Below, in pieces: positions 11,275 to 21,762 of a stretch of 64,000 nucleotides of DNA. The stretch covers positions 62,001 through 126,000 of the forward strand of contig ML978203.1 of the NCBI GenBank assembly GCA_010015745.1, in the 5' to 3' direction. Made by a program: the position numbers and the translations under genes. Position 1 is the first letter of the stretch, and each line of letters begins with the position of its first letter. The stretch comes from Setomelanomma holmii. Taxonomy: Eukaryota > Ascomycota > Dothideomycetes > Pleosporales > Phaeosphaeriaceae. Under the pieces are notes generated by a model that made no database searches, was not told the DNA's origin, and saw nothing but the letters and a program-made list of their open reading frames with translations.

Positions 11275-14200
11275 TCAGTCAATGCAGAATGATGGTAAAG
11301 TCGATTCGTACTCCGACATATTCCATGTCGGTGCTTCAAACTTGTTCTCCAAGCATTTCAAACAAAATGGCTCTGGACCAAAGAGGCCGAAGTTGTGACC
11401 GCCAGACCCACTACGTGACAAAACGCTTACAGCAGCCAGTCGCGCAGCCCAATTACCATGTGCCCTGAATATCCCCACGCCCGGAGGCTCATCTAGCAGC
11501 TCCTCCCAGCTGTCGATGGATGTGTAATCAAAGTCGTAATCTTCGTCGTGAATTCCATTGCAAGACGTCAGCGGGTCAAATCGAACCATGTCTTGGAAAT
11601 CTACTTCAAGAATATCGATATCTGCAACCCACTGACCGCGATCGCGGACAGATATGACGGCTTCGACTATCTGAGCATCGTGGTCAATCATGCGCGATCC
11701 CTCAGCTGCGAGAGGAAATGTCCAGTCGGTGAAGGAAAGGTGCAGGGAGGTCCCCCTGAAATTGTCCTCGCGTTTAAAATCGTATGCTGCATGTGTAATC
11801 AAGTTGTAGCTATCGCTCGGCTTTCGAACTCGTGGCTCAAACGGTGGGACTAGGATCGAAAGGCCTTGGCGGCCAATGTTGCCTAGAATACTTTTCATCT
11901 CGTATTCTGCTACTTGCGTGAAAGGATCAGAGAGTATGATCGCGGGTACGTAGATTGTATCCTCGGAACACAATGCAAATGAGTGTTTGAATTCTGTGGG
12001 GTTGAAATCGACGGTCCCAGTGTCAAAGAATGCTATACAGCTGAATGTTTCATGCCGATCAGGCAAGGGAGGCTGCAAATGTGTGAGAAGAGGCGTTTGA
12101 TTGAAGGTGGAAGTGAGTTTGGGGGCTTCGGGTTGCCATCTTGTGAGCAAGCAACGTGCCCAAGCGGCGTTATGTAGTGTCATTTTGATCAGCTTCAGCG
12201 AGATCGTGGCCTGGTCTAGATGGTCGTAAATCCTGGACGCAGAAGCCAGCGCATATACGGACATACTGAATGTAGGATGGAATTTGTGAGCAGATGAAAT
12301 GATAGAAACCCCGGGCGCTTGCAGAGGAGTTTGTTTCCAATGTGGTTCCGACACCTGCATTAAGGAACACAGGTAGTCCTTCAATCGCTCAGATACCATA
12401 GCTTTGTCCTTGAAATTCCGCATACCGGCTGAAGAACTGGCTGTTTGTGTCCCTAAAAAACGAATTCTATCCTTGTACGATGGCAGTAGGTCGAGGGGTT
12501 TACGTCGGCGACAGTGAAGGAACAAGCCCAGGCGCCAATTTCCAACAATAGAGTCAAACCGGTCCTCGGATTCGACTTCCGTGTGAACGTCCATCTCATC
12601 ATTACCATTGTACGTGGTGCTCTGTGAGTATATCGATGGTGCATTTGACCATGTAAAAGAACCGCTATGTGAATCGTAATGTGGTCCCGTTGCGTAGATA
12701 TTACATGCTTCTCCTTGTTCTGAAACACTTTTCATCCTGTTTACTGGTGCATAGCTCTCGTACCGTGAAGGTTCATGGATGGCGTCGTGGGCGGACCTTT
12801 TTCTGCGCTTAGCTGGGAGCAATGATGTCGGGTTCTTCACGCATATCCATCTTGCATGAGTTTGCGTATCGGAGCTTTGCACTGTCGCTAGTTCATAACA
12901 CTCGACCGATGAAGCAACATTGTAGTGCAGTGCATCATGAGCGTAGCAAATAATGGCATCGCCTTGTTGCAGTCCAAGGTTGTCCGCGATTGCCCGCAGA
13001 TAAGCGATACCAGAGTCTACGTCGAGATCTTGCTGGAGCCCATGTATCGTGAGAGTGTCCAGTAACCCGAAGAATGGCGAAGGACTGCAATTTAGGTCGG
13101 AAAGAAATTTCTTTGCTCTCCTGCTTCCATGCTTGAGTAATCTGAGGTTTTGCTCATGCTCCTGGCCACGAGAAGCCAGTATGCGTCTTGCTGCTACCAC
13201 AAATTGCAGTAGCCATCCAAAGTCTGAGGATTCCTGATCATCACGTGCTTCCTCGGACATACCGATTCGGTAACCAAGAATGGTGAACCACTCTGCAACT
13301 GATAGGTAATCGCGGAAACTGATTTTCCATGCGCCAAGCAGACTGCCAAGTGCTACAATCTGCAGCTGAGAGAAGGTCACTCTTGAATAATCTTGGTCAC
13401 TTGCAACCACGACGGGATCACCATAATACTGCAGGTGCGATAAAGCTAGTGACCATTGAATGCCTTCCCTTTCCGGTACATTCAACCCTGTTGCGCCAAC
13501 AGTGCCGACTGCGGTAGACGGCACGAGTTTGTCTTTGAAGCTGACCTTGATTGTATGGGCTCCAAGTACAACCAGGTCTGGATACAGATGCCAGGCAGAG
13601 AAGGCCAAGAGTACAGAACCGTCGGTGATTTCCTGTGGCTTTCCGGCGAGGAAATGCTCGACAGTCAACATTGATCGTTTCCATACGTTCATGACGTCGT
13701 CATAGGTCGAAGAACCACCTGACACTGGGAGTACAATGTTCTTCCTCACCAGAGCTAGCTGATCCTCCGACCACTCTTTTGCTTTATCGGCTCTGCGAAA
13801 CCAGGCTCTTATACTATGGTCCCATAACGCGAGATCTTTCCGCGTGATATCCTGGCATGCGCCGACGACTGAGGAAGTAAAGATGCTGCGGTTGTTTTGA
13901 ACTTCCTCCTTGATCCTATCTTGCCTCGCGGCAACGAGCTGCACCCAGATCGATGTAGCTGTCTTCGCATCCCACGCGCGAGTCAGCAGACAGCCAAGGA
14001 GGTAGACTGCAATTGCCGGAATTCCAGATGTTGCTGCAGCCCAGAGGGTAGTACCATCGGCCCCAACGTATGGCTCAAACGGGCCATGCTTGTCTGTACC
14101 AACATCATTAACACCAGACGTATTGATGATCTCTGATATGCGCAACCCGCAGGCCGATATCAGTTTTGGCGTGGATGGTACAAGATCTTCAAACAAAGCT

Positions 14201-14379
14201 CCCAATCTGCGTGCTGTCTTATGTGCAGGCCCTTCTTCGGCTTCAACTTTTCGCCTTGCAGAGAGCGCAGAGGCGATGCCGCTGAACTCGAATGGTGCTT
14301 CCATCTTAACTAAGGAAAAGTCGAATTTGACGTTTGCCAGTGCAGCATAGTTCTCGTTGGTTGCGGAAAAGATAGACAT
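11275..14379 (-). CDS. Conserved large fungal protein of unknown function (1034 aa)
   Basis: One intron-free frame of 1034 residues. I recognise it as a family widespread in moulds but without assigned function. The N terminus MSIFSATNENYAALANVKFD and the block RRLGALFEDLVPSTPKLISA are family hallmarks. Near residues 90-115 a hydrophobic stretch (TSGIPAIAVYLLGCLL) could be a membrane segment or a buried helix. The strongest C-terminal signature is ILGNIGRQGLSILVPP..EPRVR, then GTSLHLSFTDWTFPL and AVISVRDRGQWVADIDIL, around residues 830-920. A CLKC pair lies near the end. No catalytic motif is visible. The length is normal for the family and the frame is undisturbed. Codon use resembles that of neighbouring genes, so it looks functional and resident. 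It stands alone, convergent with the DUF7580-type gene, with over 2 kb of gene-poor DNA upstream. Confidence 0.9.
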   Translation of the reverse strand: MSIFSATNENYAALANVKFDFSLVKMEAPFEFSGIASALSARRKVEAEEGPAHKTARRLGALFEDLVPSTPKLISACGLRISEIINTSGVNDVGTDKHGPFEPYVGADGTTLWAAATSGIPAIAVYLLGCLLTRAWDAKTATSIWVQLVAARQDRIKEEVQNNRSIFTSSVVGACQDITRKDLALWDHSIRAWFRRADKAKEWSEDQLALVRKNIVLPVSGGSSTYDDVMNVWKRSMLTVEHFLAGKPQEITDGSVLLAFSAWHLYPDLVVLGAHTIKVSFKDKLVPSTAVGTVGATGLNVPEREGIQWSLALSHLQYYGDPVVVASDQDYSRVTFSQLQIVALGSLLGAWKISFRDYLSVAEWFTILGYRIGMSEEARDDQESSDFGWLLQFVVAARRILASRGQEHEQNLRLLKHGSRRAKKFLSDLNCSPSPFFGLLDTLTIHGLQQDLDVDSGIAYLRAIADNLGLQQGDAIICYAHDALHYNVASSVECYELATVQSSDTQTHARWICVKNPTSLLPAKRRKRSAHDAIHEPSRYESYAPVNRMKSVSEQGEACNIYATGPHYDSHSGSFTWSNAPSIYSQSTTYNGNDEMDVHTEVESEDRFDSIVGNWRLGLFLHCRRRKPLDLLPSYKDRIRFLGTQTASSSAGMRNFKDKAMVSERLKDYLCSLMQVSEPHWKQTPLQAPGVSIISSAHKFHPTFSMSVYALASASRIYDHLDQATISLKLIKMTLHNAAWARCLLTRWQPEAPKLTSTFNQTPLLTHLQPPLPDRHETFSCIAFFDTGTVDFNPTEFKHSFALCSEDTIYVPAIILSDPFTQVAEYEMKSILGNIGRQGLSILVPPFEPRVRKPSDSYNLITHAAYDFKREDNFRGTSLHLSFTDWTFPLAAEGSRMIDHDAQIVEAVISVRDRGQWVADIDILEVDFQDMVRFDPLTSCNGIHDEDYDFDYTSIDSWEELLDEPPGVGIFRAHGNWAARLAAVSVLSRSGSGGHNFGLFGPEPFCLKCLENKFEAPTWNMSEYESTLPSFCID

Positions 14380-16625
14380 TGCGAAGAAAGCCTCAGGCTA
14401 CAAGATACGCAACAAACTTGGAGTGCATTAACAAGCAAGGCTGAGCGTATTGAGTTTTCTGGAATAGTGGAACAGCGATGAGCAGCATATACAAAGCGAC
14501 TTCTCGAGGCTCACAAGCAAGAGGCTCATTGTTATAGAACCCGAGCACTGGTGTAACTTGTGTTGACAGGGGTAGCTAACGCCTCCCCGAACTGTGTTGA
14601 GTTTTAGTGTGAAGGGTTGCACCGCCCATTCCGAGCCACTCAGCCAAGCCATAACTTTGAGAGGTGCGCAGCACGATCGCGGGGGCTGTGCCGCGAATGC
14701 TGCCCGATCTTCTCATTCTACTGCTGGGCGACTCTGTTGCTAAGACCTCTCGAATTCGGCAGCAGATGACGGTGAACTGGTGGGTGCTGTTGCAGTACGT
14801 TGTCATGTCAAGGTCACGGCCCCCCTAAAAGCAGTCGGCCAAGTAAGAATGTTTCGAGGTGCCTTGTGTATCATCACAAGGCATCGCGCAGCTTTGCAGA
14901 TTGCTTTTTCACGCATCTCCCCTTCCAAGGCTATCACTAACCGCTTATGAATGTCATTTACTCAGCCTTGTGTTACACTACTGGTGAGTAAGGACTTATG
15001 GTAGGTTGTCGCAAGACGAGGCAGAGTTTGCTGTTCACGAGGTGACCGGTACGGGATGGGCTGGCAGCAGCCGGTCTGGCTGTGCCGCGAGTTTGAGGCG
15101 ACAGCGCTATCAGGCCAGTAGCGACAATGATAGAAGCGCCTCAAGGTAGCCGAGCTTTCCAAGGCATCTTATGCTGACGTGGCCGGGAATCGCAATTAGG
15201 GCTAATTTGCTGTAAACCAATTACCGTAAACAGAAGAATTAAGGGCGATCGCGTCGAGCGGGCAGGAGACAACAGGGCTTCCCGTTCGCTCAGCCTTACT
15301 TAAGCAGCACACCGACGGACTAGTAGTCAGATGGGTGACCACTGGCGGATCCCCGCTGTTGTATGTTTTTGCCATTTTTTGCCATCGAGGAGATAGACGA
15401 CAAAACACTCATCAGAATGACTTGGAGACGATTCAAAGAAGACATGACGGCCTGGCCCACTGCAGACAAGCCCACTGCGATTGTCGAAGTGAAGAAGAAT
15501 CGAAAGCACCGGGTTGTGGAATGCGTCATTTTGGTGGGACAGTCTGACCTAACAAACGCTAGTATTCACAAACAATGAGGACTTACGAGCCACAAAGTCA
15601 CGTAAGGCGAGTTCAGATTACGATCTCCCTTCATCCACACTGTCGATGCCCGAGGCTCGAGGTTGAAGCTGATCAGGCTGCGGCCTGTTAGACCCGCACA
15701 TGGCGCAAGCCTGTGGACCTCGGGAGTTCCTGCAGGGTCAGCCGTCTTTAGCGCAGATGACAAAGGACCAAAAACTGATTGCAGGATCTCATGCATGCAA
15801 TTTGTCCGCAACAAGGGCGATGTGGCATTGTGGAAAGGCACCGGATGCAGCATGACAATTCTCGCACCCTGAATATTGAACTTTGTCTGCCTGAATCGTG
15901 GTTCAGGCAGCTACAATTAGAAACAAATACCCAATCCGTGGTTTACGAGGATAGACTTGTCTTTGATTGGGCTACGCTGTGACAGTCGGTCACGCTGGGG
16001 CCGGTTCCTGGCGTGCAAATTCGGCCAAAAGCCCGCCCAAATCCAGGGTCTGCTTGGCATTTAGCCACGCTGGGGACGGCGGGCGGCTGATGAAGTCTCT
16101 TGGTGCCGATATGTGAGCAGTGATAATCGTCTCCATATCCTCAGTTATATGGCGTAGATTGCGCTGTGTAACGCGACTTTTATCGTCCTGCACGTCGCTT
16201 CCTTATCGGCTTTGTTGTGGTTCGCAGTGCCTGCCCTACGCGTGAGTCGCGACTGCCCCCAGAATCGATAGCGGCAACCCCGGCAGGTACCAACGGCCGT
16301 GGCCCCTCAGTCGCAGCACCACAACATCGCGACCTCAGCGGCACTTCTCCCTCACTGCTCCGACGCTGTTGGCTGCAACTGTGCAGTGCTCGCACGTCGT
16401 CTGTCGCTCTCCGCTCGTGACGTGCATCGGCTTAGACAGACTGCCCTCTCCCAGCCAGTCAAAGCGTACGACGGTCCCCGGCGGCTGAAACGCTGCAAGG
16501 TGCAACCTGCGTCCAGCGGCTGGCACACGGACAGAAGATCATCACCACCTCCCTAACATCGTCGCCCGACCTCGGACTCTCTCTCCACATAGCAAGCAGA
16601 CTATGTATTCACCCGACTCGCCGCC
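14380..16625. other. Gene-poor region with a 5S rRNA-like fragment
   Basis: About 2.2 kb without a convincing protein gene. A frame at 15853-15566 (minus) includes ASTVWMKGDRNLNSPYV, which reads protein-like but matches no family I know. A 5S-like segment lies at 15270-15370. The last few hundred bases are CpG- and Pro/Ser-codon-rich and probably form the 5' leader of the next gene. Confidence 0.45.
15270..15370 (+). pseudogene. 5S rRNA-like fragment lacking its 5' end
   Basis: From AACAGGGCTTCCCG through CTCAGCC, TACTTAAGC, TAGTAGTC, GGGTGACCACT to CTGTTGTATGTTTTT the sequence follows fungal 5S rRNA, including the internal promoter region and the closing T-run. The first 20-25 bases of a normal 5S gene (ACATACGACCA..) are not found upstream, so the terminal stem cannot form. 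Filamentous ascomycetes have dispersed 5S genes and pseudogenes; a truncated copy or a 5S-derived retroelement head would both fit. Confidence 0.7.
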
Positions 16626-17849
16626 ATGACTCCCAACGTGTCCTTGCCACCCAAGGACGACCCGCCGCACGACGACCTCGTTGAGCGCCTCAAAGCCATG
16701 AAAACATCCACCTCTCACTTAGGGCCGATACTTGTTCGCAGTCCCGTGAAGACACTCAGCTTACCCGCAGGCGCCATGGTAGTGGAAGCTGCCCAGTCAA
16801 CGCTTGCTGCAACACCAGCCTTTATTATAGACAAGCCAGCAAACAGGCTTTCGGAAGACACGGACATCATGGCAGAAGGCAACTCGCTCGCCCGCCAAGT
16901 CAGCAACTCCTCCGACGACAGCAACTCCCCGAGGCGTCCCACGACACCGCGCTCGCAGACCGACCCCTCCTCGGACATGTCTGCCATGTACCGTCCTCAA
17001 CCCCGAAACCGATCGCCCTATGCGCGGTCCCATCTGCGCTCACAGAGCAGCTCGGCCTCGCTCTCTGCGCCTCCCATGACGAGGGCGCACTCTCTGCCTA
17101 CTGTCATGCACTCCGGCGGCCAATTCTCGCTGTCACCTTCGCCTGTACCACTTGCCCGTCCGTCTTCACCATTACGGTCGCCCAAGCGGACCCGCAGCCC
17201 ACGCGGACTCGAGCCGAGGCCCTTTACCGCTGGACCACAAGAGCGATACGGCTCCGGCATACGTCCGGCATCGCTTGGGTCGTTTGAAGGCTCACCAAGT
17301 GTGTGCGACATTTCTGAGGACGCAGAGCTGGAGCTCACGCCCCGTGCAGGTGCGGCGGTCTCGAGCGTGTACAGCAGCACCGGCTCTCTGTCACGGCGAC
17401 GACGGCCAGCATCGCCCCTTCATCACGTCTCGGTGCCCTTTGGTGCTCCACCCGCCAGCACCCCTACTACCAGCACACCCACGTCTGGTGCGTCATCGCC
17501 CTCGCTCGCCCCTACCAAGTTCTTCGACTTCTACCCATCCTCGCTTGCGTCGTCGTCTGTCCCGTCCACGCCTACCTCGATGCGTTCCCGCAGCCCCTCC
17601 ATCTCGTCCCTCGAGACCATCGAAGACAGCCCTGATGCCGAAGAGGAGGCGATTGAAGCAGACCGCATCGCGCGACTGAAGGCTGCAGCTGATCGCGAAG
17701 ACGGTGGTGATCAGAGGCGCTCTAGCTTGGACGTCCCGGATCGGGGTCGTACTTTTGGCTTTGGCAAGAGGGACTCCAGGAAGAGATGGAGTGTGTGCGG
17801 AGCTGAGAGGCGCGGCGACTTGGACCTCGAGACTATTTGGGAGGATTGA
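16626..17849 (+). CDS. Ser/Pro-rich conserved fungal protein
   Basis: A single-exon frame of 407 residues, mostly low-complexity Ser, Pro, Arg and Thr with many SP and RSxS sites that could be phosphorylated. The ends are less biased: the N terminus has DDLVERLKAMKTSTSHLGP, and the C terminus has SLETIEDSPDAEEEAIEADR, IARLKAAADRE and RKRWSVCGAERRGDLDLETI, which I recognise as the conserved tail of an uncharacterised mould family sometimes labelled basic proline-rich protein. Membrane segments and a signal peptide are absent, so a cytosolic or nuclear regulatory protein is likely. The start is the first ATG in a CCATG context. The frame is open throughout. Confidence 0.85.
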   Translation: MTPNVSLPPKDDPPHDDLVERLKAMKTSTSHLGPILVRSPVKTLSLPAGAMVVEAAQSTLAATPAFIIDKPANRLSEDTDIMAEGNSLARQVSNSSDDSNSPRRPTTPRSQTDPSSDMSAMYRPQPRNRSPYARSHLRSQSSSASLSAPPMTRAHSLPTVMHSGGQFSLSPSPVPLARPSSPLRSPKRTRSPRGLEPRPFTAGPQERYGSGIRPASLGSFEGSPSVCDISEDAELELTPRAGAAVSSVYSSTGSLSRRRRPASPLHHVSVPFGAPPASTPTTSTPTSGASSPSLAPTKFFDFYPSSLASSSVPSTPTSMRSRSPSISSLETIEDSPDAEEEAIEADRIARLKAAADREDGGDQRRSSLDVPDRGRTFGFGKRDSRKRWSVCGAERRGDLDLETIWED

Positions 17850-18542
17850 GTATGCGTCTGGCATACTCATACCTTGATTATCCTGCATTCACTGGCGTTT
17901 GACGAGCACTGTTGAAGTCGCTCAAGTTTGTTTCCTGGCACAGCTTTGACCTGCGCCTACAGCATGGGTGGATTTGCATTCTTCTTTAGTGATGACCGGT
18001 TTCAGCGAGGGGTGGGTCTGACAGGAGTTGGGATTGTTTTACGCATACGGACCGAACACCCACGACAGTCGCGTCGTCTTTAGCATGATACCCTTCGTAC
18101 ATATGCACTTTGGTCTCGGTCTGCAAACTACATAGCCGGCAATTAGCCCCGCAGGTAGCGTTCAACCTCAAATACGAACATCTGACAAATGCTTCTTGAG
18201 TGTCCGTTTATTACCGGTGGCTCACATGAATTCCTTTCTATACTGTACAACGCGAGCGCAAAATCTGGGTGCTCTCTACCGCTGAACCAGAGGCAAAAGA
18301 CGGCGCTGGTTTCCAAATCTGGCAGTTGTAACAGTCAGCCAATCAGGGGTAGCGATCCCACTGACATCATACCTAGTGTCGAAGTTTCCGCATTTGCTGT
18401 GGGGTTGAATTGTGACGGCCCCTCCAGCAATACCGGCCGCAACATAGTCTCCATGAACAGTATATGAGCTGGATCTGTTCGCTCGCGGTCACTTAGTACT
18501 GTGTCAGATTTCTATCCCTCCAGTCAATTCAACACCACTAAA
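17850..18542. other. Intergenic region
   Basis: Nearly 700 bases between two same-strand genes. Only short frames are present; the 3' UTR of the Ser/Pro-rich gene and the promoter of the oxidoreductase are expected here. Confidence 0.45.
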
Positions 18543-19544
18543 ATGCCTATGAACTTCGGAATTATCGGAACCAACTGGATCACGCACTCGTTCGTCAAGT
18601 GCGCCCATTCGACATCCAAATGGAACCTCGCAGCTGTGTATTCGCGCAAGCAAGAGACAGCACAAGAGTTTGCCTCGCAATATGAGGGCCAGAAGATCGC
18701 ATTGTACACCTCTGTTGAAGATCTGTCCAAGGACACCAACATCTCGACCGTCTACATCGCCAGCCCAAACATCCTGCATTACGAGCAAGCCAAGATGATG
18801 TTACTGGCGGGCAAGAACGTCATCCTCGAGAAGCCTTCTTGCAGTACCGTCGAGGAGCTTGACGACTTGTTCAAGACGGCCAAAGAGAAGGGTGTCATCC
18901 TCATCGAAGCATTCCGCCACGTCCAAGAAGCAAACTTCAAGATCCTGAAATCCGCCATTCAAGACCTTGGCCCCATCTATGGTGCCAGTATCACATTGGC
19001 ACAGTACTCCAGCCGCTACGAAAAAGTCCTAGCCGGCGAAGTGCCGAACATCTTCAACCTCGAAATGGGCGGTGGCGCGCTCCCAGACATGGGCGTATAC
19101 TGCGTCTCCGCAGCCATCGACCTCTTCGGCGCCCCCCAAGACTCAGTCTACTACCCGGTGAAAATCGCCACTGGGTGCGACGGCGCGGGGAAACTCATCC
19201 TCACATACCCCGATTTCACCGTATACCTATGCCACAGCAAGATCTACGACAGCGACGCCGTGTCCGAGGTGTACGGCGAGAAGGGCACATTGATTGTGCC
19301 AACCATCACGGATATCGAGAGCGTGGTGCTGCGGGATCCCAAGACCAAGAGCAGGAAGGAATTGGCTGGGCCGAAGGAGCCGTTCGAGTTGAATTTGAAA
19401 GAGGAGGCGGCGGAATTTGCGAGGTGCATTGAGGAGAGGGATACAAAGGCGTTGGACAGATATGAGACACTGAGTAGGGATATTTTGAAGGTGTTGTATA
19501 AGGCGAGACATGATAATGGGTTTGTGTTTCCTGGTGGAAAGTAA
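18543..19544 (+). CDS. Gfo/Idh/MocA-family NAD(P)-dependent oxidoreductase
   Basis: A single exon encodes about 333 residues, typical for the family. The N-terminal Rossmann fold starts FGIIGTNWITHSFV and is followed by VYSRKQETAQEFA, VYIASPNILHYEQ and the family's EKP motif (VILEKPSCSTVEE). The second domain has IEAFRHVQEANFKIL, GGGALPDMGVYCV and VYGEKGTLIVP. Members oxidise or reduce sugars, inositols and dihydrodiols with NAD(P)H, so the substrate cannot be named. I use the ATG at 18543 (MPMNFGIIGTN), not the in-frame one 42 bases upstream, because the Rossmann strand normally begins within the first few residues. The gene stands alone and looks intact. Confidence 0.9.
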   Translation: MPMNFGIIGTNWITHSFVKCAHSTSKWNLAAVYSRKQETAQEFASQYEGQKIALYTSVEDLSKDTNISTVYIASPNILHYEQAKMMLLAGKNVILEKPSCSTVEELDDLFKTAKEKGVILIEAFRHVQEANFKILKSAIQDLGPIYGASITLAQYSSRYEKVLAGEVPNIFNLEMGGGALPDMGVYCVSAAIDLFGAPQDSVYYPVKIATGCDGAGKLILTYPDFTVYLCHSKIYDSDAVSEVYGEKGTLIVPTITDIESVVLRDPKTKSRKELAGPKEPFELNLKEEAAEFARCIEERDTKALDRYETLSRDILKVLYKARHDNGFVFPGGK

Positions 19545-19834
19545 GTCGAACGCTTAGGTCTGTCTTTATGATGCAATGGCACGGCTAATTTAATTCTTCT
19601 AACTCTACTATTTGCATCACATCCCGCTCTGTTAGACATTTGTATTACTGTGTGACATCATCGGTCGACTGTTCCAGAGCGAAGATGCTCTCGAACCATC
19701 CAGCAGAATCTTCGCTTGATACTCATTCTTTCACGTACTGTTTGCTACACCAACTACCTTTGTCTCCATTTCCCATATCATGACCATACCGCCCTGCAGA
19801 AACTATACCGAATCCAAAACATTGCAGCAACAAC

Positions 19835-20316
19835 ATGAACACCCCCTCAGCACCCAGCAGCAACGAAGCTCAAAACCAGCATGCTCCTCCCGCAAACAGC
19901 ACTCACGGTGCATCAACTTCTGCAAATGCACAGGTTTCGCTAGCGCAAGATATGGAGACAGTGCCTGTGCTGAGCATAGATTGCTTCACCATGCAATTAC
20001 TCAAAGGTAGACTGCATCTCTCTGCCATCTATCCATCCTACCACGCGCTAAATAATGATGCACACAGAAATCATACCCCTCGCATACCCACCGCATTACG
20101 AAGCGTGCGACGCCGTCTCAGTACATACACGCGGCGAGTCAGACCACGAGCGACGTCTCCGAAGTTCCAGAGCCGCAATTCCAAGTAGCGATCGTGGGTA
20201 AGAAGGACGGAGTCAAGATGTGCTGGCTCGGACCGAAAATTGGGCTCAGCCGCGCGGGCGTGTTGGGACAGTTGTTTACTGATCTTGAGGGGTTGGTGGG
20301 GAGGGAGAATGATTAG
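19835..20316 (+). CDS. Small hypothetical protein A, possible paralogue of the gene at 21248
   Basis: The proposed exons 19835-20006, 20068-20120 and 20173-20316 give 122 residues. The first intron has good GTAGAC/CACAG ends; the second (GTACAT..CAGAG, 52 bases) is my inference, needed to move from the frame EIIPLAYPPHYEACDAVS into FQVAIVGKKDGVKMCWLGP. The N-terminal half is low complexity (Asn, Ser, Ala, Gln). The last 45 residues, ending IGLSRAGVLGQLFTDLEGLV, line up with the C-terminal module of the gene 0.9 kb downstream (VRFGRSRKEALSKLLVWVET), with the same spacing of glycines and hydrophobics. I do not recognise the family and see no catalytic motif. A short unspliced version ending near 20185 is possible. 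Confidence 0.5.
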
Positions 20317-21247
20317 GGTGAGTATGAGATGGTGGGAGAGGGGGAGTTGAGGGAGGTGGAAGTGGTAGGAAAGATAACGAGGGTGGTGGAAACCGTGGTG
20401 AAGCGAGTGATTTTGAAGACGGCACTGAAAGCGGCAATATTGGAGCGGGTCGCGAGAAGGAGGAACGTGCAGAGATGGAAGAGAAGGGGGACGACAAGGG
20501 CAATGGTATGAAGAGGAAGCACAGAGATGAAGATGAAGAAGAAGAAGAAGAAGAAGAAGAAGAAGAAGAAGAAGAAGAAGAAGAAGAAGAAGAAGAAGAA
20601 GAAGAAGAAGAAGAAGAAGAAGAAGAAGAAGAAGAAGAGGAGGAGGGGAGAGACGGAGGAGGTTGTGGACAGTGAGGCAGAAGTCACGGAGGCAGTCGCA
20701 GCATTCAAAGATACTGGAGGCCATATGATGGAGACGCGAAAATAGGCTGGAGGAGGTCTCATGGGTGGTAGCGGTCGGACGGTACAATCGTGACGTCCGT
20801 GCCAATGACATTCCGGAAGTCTTGGAGATACAGATTGAGCTTAAGAGATGGAGGATGACAGGAGCCTGGGATCCATGTGAGCGACCACGACCTCGTGGGA
20901 GAATGCGAATTTTTGAGCGTACTGCAGCATCATCACTGGGGAAGTGATGACTTTTCGCATCATATGCATCGCCTGATACCTCAGCCCCCTCTCTGAGCAA
21001 ATGCATACAAAGTCTCACCTCAAGGCGTTCATTTTACCTTCCTTCCTGTCTTGTCGCACACACCTCGTCACGCCGACTACACACCGGCCAGCCCGGTCGC
21101 ACACCTCGGTTTGCTACCTCGTTCCTAATCCAGAGTGCCTCACTTCAAGCAAACAAACATGGCTCGCCTTACCACCTTACAACCCAACCCTCACCGGTCG
21201 CAGCATATACATCAACTCCATCCCACACCCCTCTCCCCCACCACACC
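20317..21247. other. Low-complexity intergenic region with long GAA tract
   Basis: Purine-rich DNA on the plus strand. Several frames stay open here, but only because the GAA repeat lacks stops, so I do not call a gene. One plus-strand frame before the tract (Gly/Glu/Asp-rich, ending KRKHRDEDEE) is weakly coding-like. Confidence 0.45.
20535..20636 (+). repeat. (GAA)34 microsatellite
   Basis: An uninterrupted run of about 34 GAA triplets, bordered by GAT-containing triplets upstream and GAG triplets downstream. All three plus frames read as homopolymeric Glu, Lys or Arg; the minus strand gives Phe, Leu or Ser. Confidence 0.97.
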
Positions 21248-21762
21248 ATGACCGCGCCAGACGCCCAACGAAGCAAACCCCCACCCATGTCACCACCCAT
21301 GCCTACCTCTGGGCTCTCGCGTTTCCCCAGAGGTCCGCTTCCAAACCTACGCGGCGAAGACGAAGCCGAACTCTCCTTCTTGTCCGGTATAATCGAATGT
21401 ACTTCCCTTCTCTCCCCATCCCCTCCCCTCCCTACCCATTGCCCTACCTCTCAGCTAATCCTCCCGCAGCACTCGGCTACCAACTCCACCCCACCGCGCA
21501 CCAAGTCACCATCTTACTCGGCCGTGTCCCTGAAAGCACAGAGGACGAGCCCAAGTTCTGCGCGAGCATGTACGTTACCGGAAAGTCTGGGCTGCCGGTG
21601 CTGGACTCGAGTGTCAGGTTTGGAAGGAGTAGGAAAGAGGCGTTGAGTAAGTTGTTGGTGTGGGTGGAGACGGAGGCTGGAACGATGATGTTGGGGGATA
21701 GGGAGGTTAAGAGACGGGAGGAAGGTGGGAGAGAAAGGGGAGGGAGAAATGGTGGGTCGTGA
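21248..21762 (+). CDS. Small hypothetical protein B, possible paralogue of the gene at 19835
   Basis: Two exons (21248-21398 and 21470-21762) joined across a 71-base intron with a GCTAATC branch site encode 147 residues. The N terminus is Pro/Ser-rich. The core reads ELSFLSGIIESLGYQLHPTA, VTILLGRVPES, CASMYVTGKSGLPVLD and SVRFGRSRKEALSKLLVWVE, and the tail is Arg/Gly/Glu-rich. I do not recognise a named family. The core pattern of two strands followed by a helix resembles the end of the small gene just upstream, suggesting a local duplication. No targeting signal is apparent. The start is the ATG after CCACACC that opens the longest consistent frame. Confidence 0.65.

Noticed and set aside
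15566..15853. A minus-strand frame with ASTVWMKGDRNLNSPYV
   Set aside because: It reads somewhat protein-like but I cannot link it to a family or extend it by splicing.
20313..21018. Long frames encoding poly-Glu, poly-Lys, poly-Leu or poly-Phe on both strands
   Set aside because: They stay open only because the GAA tract lacks stop codons; their flanks have no family resemblance.
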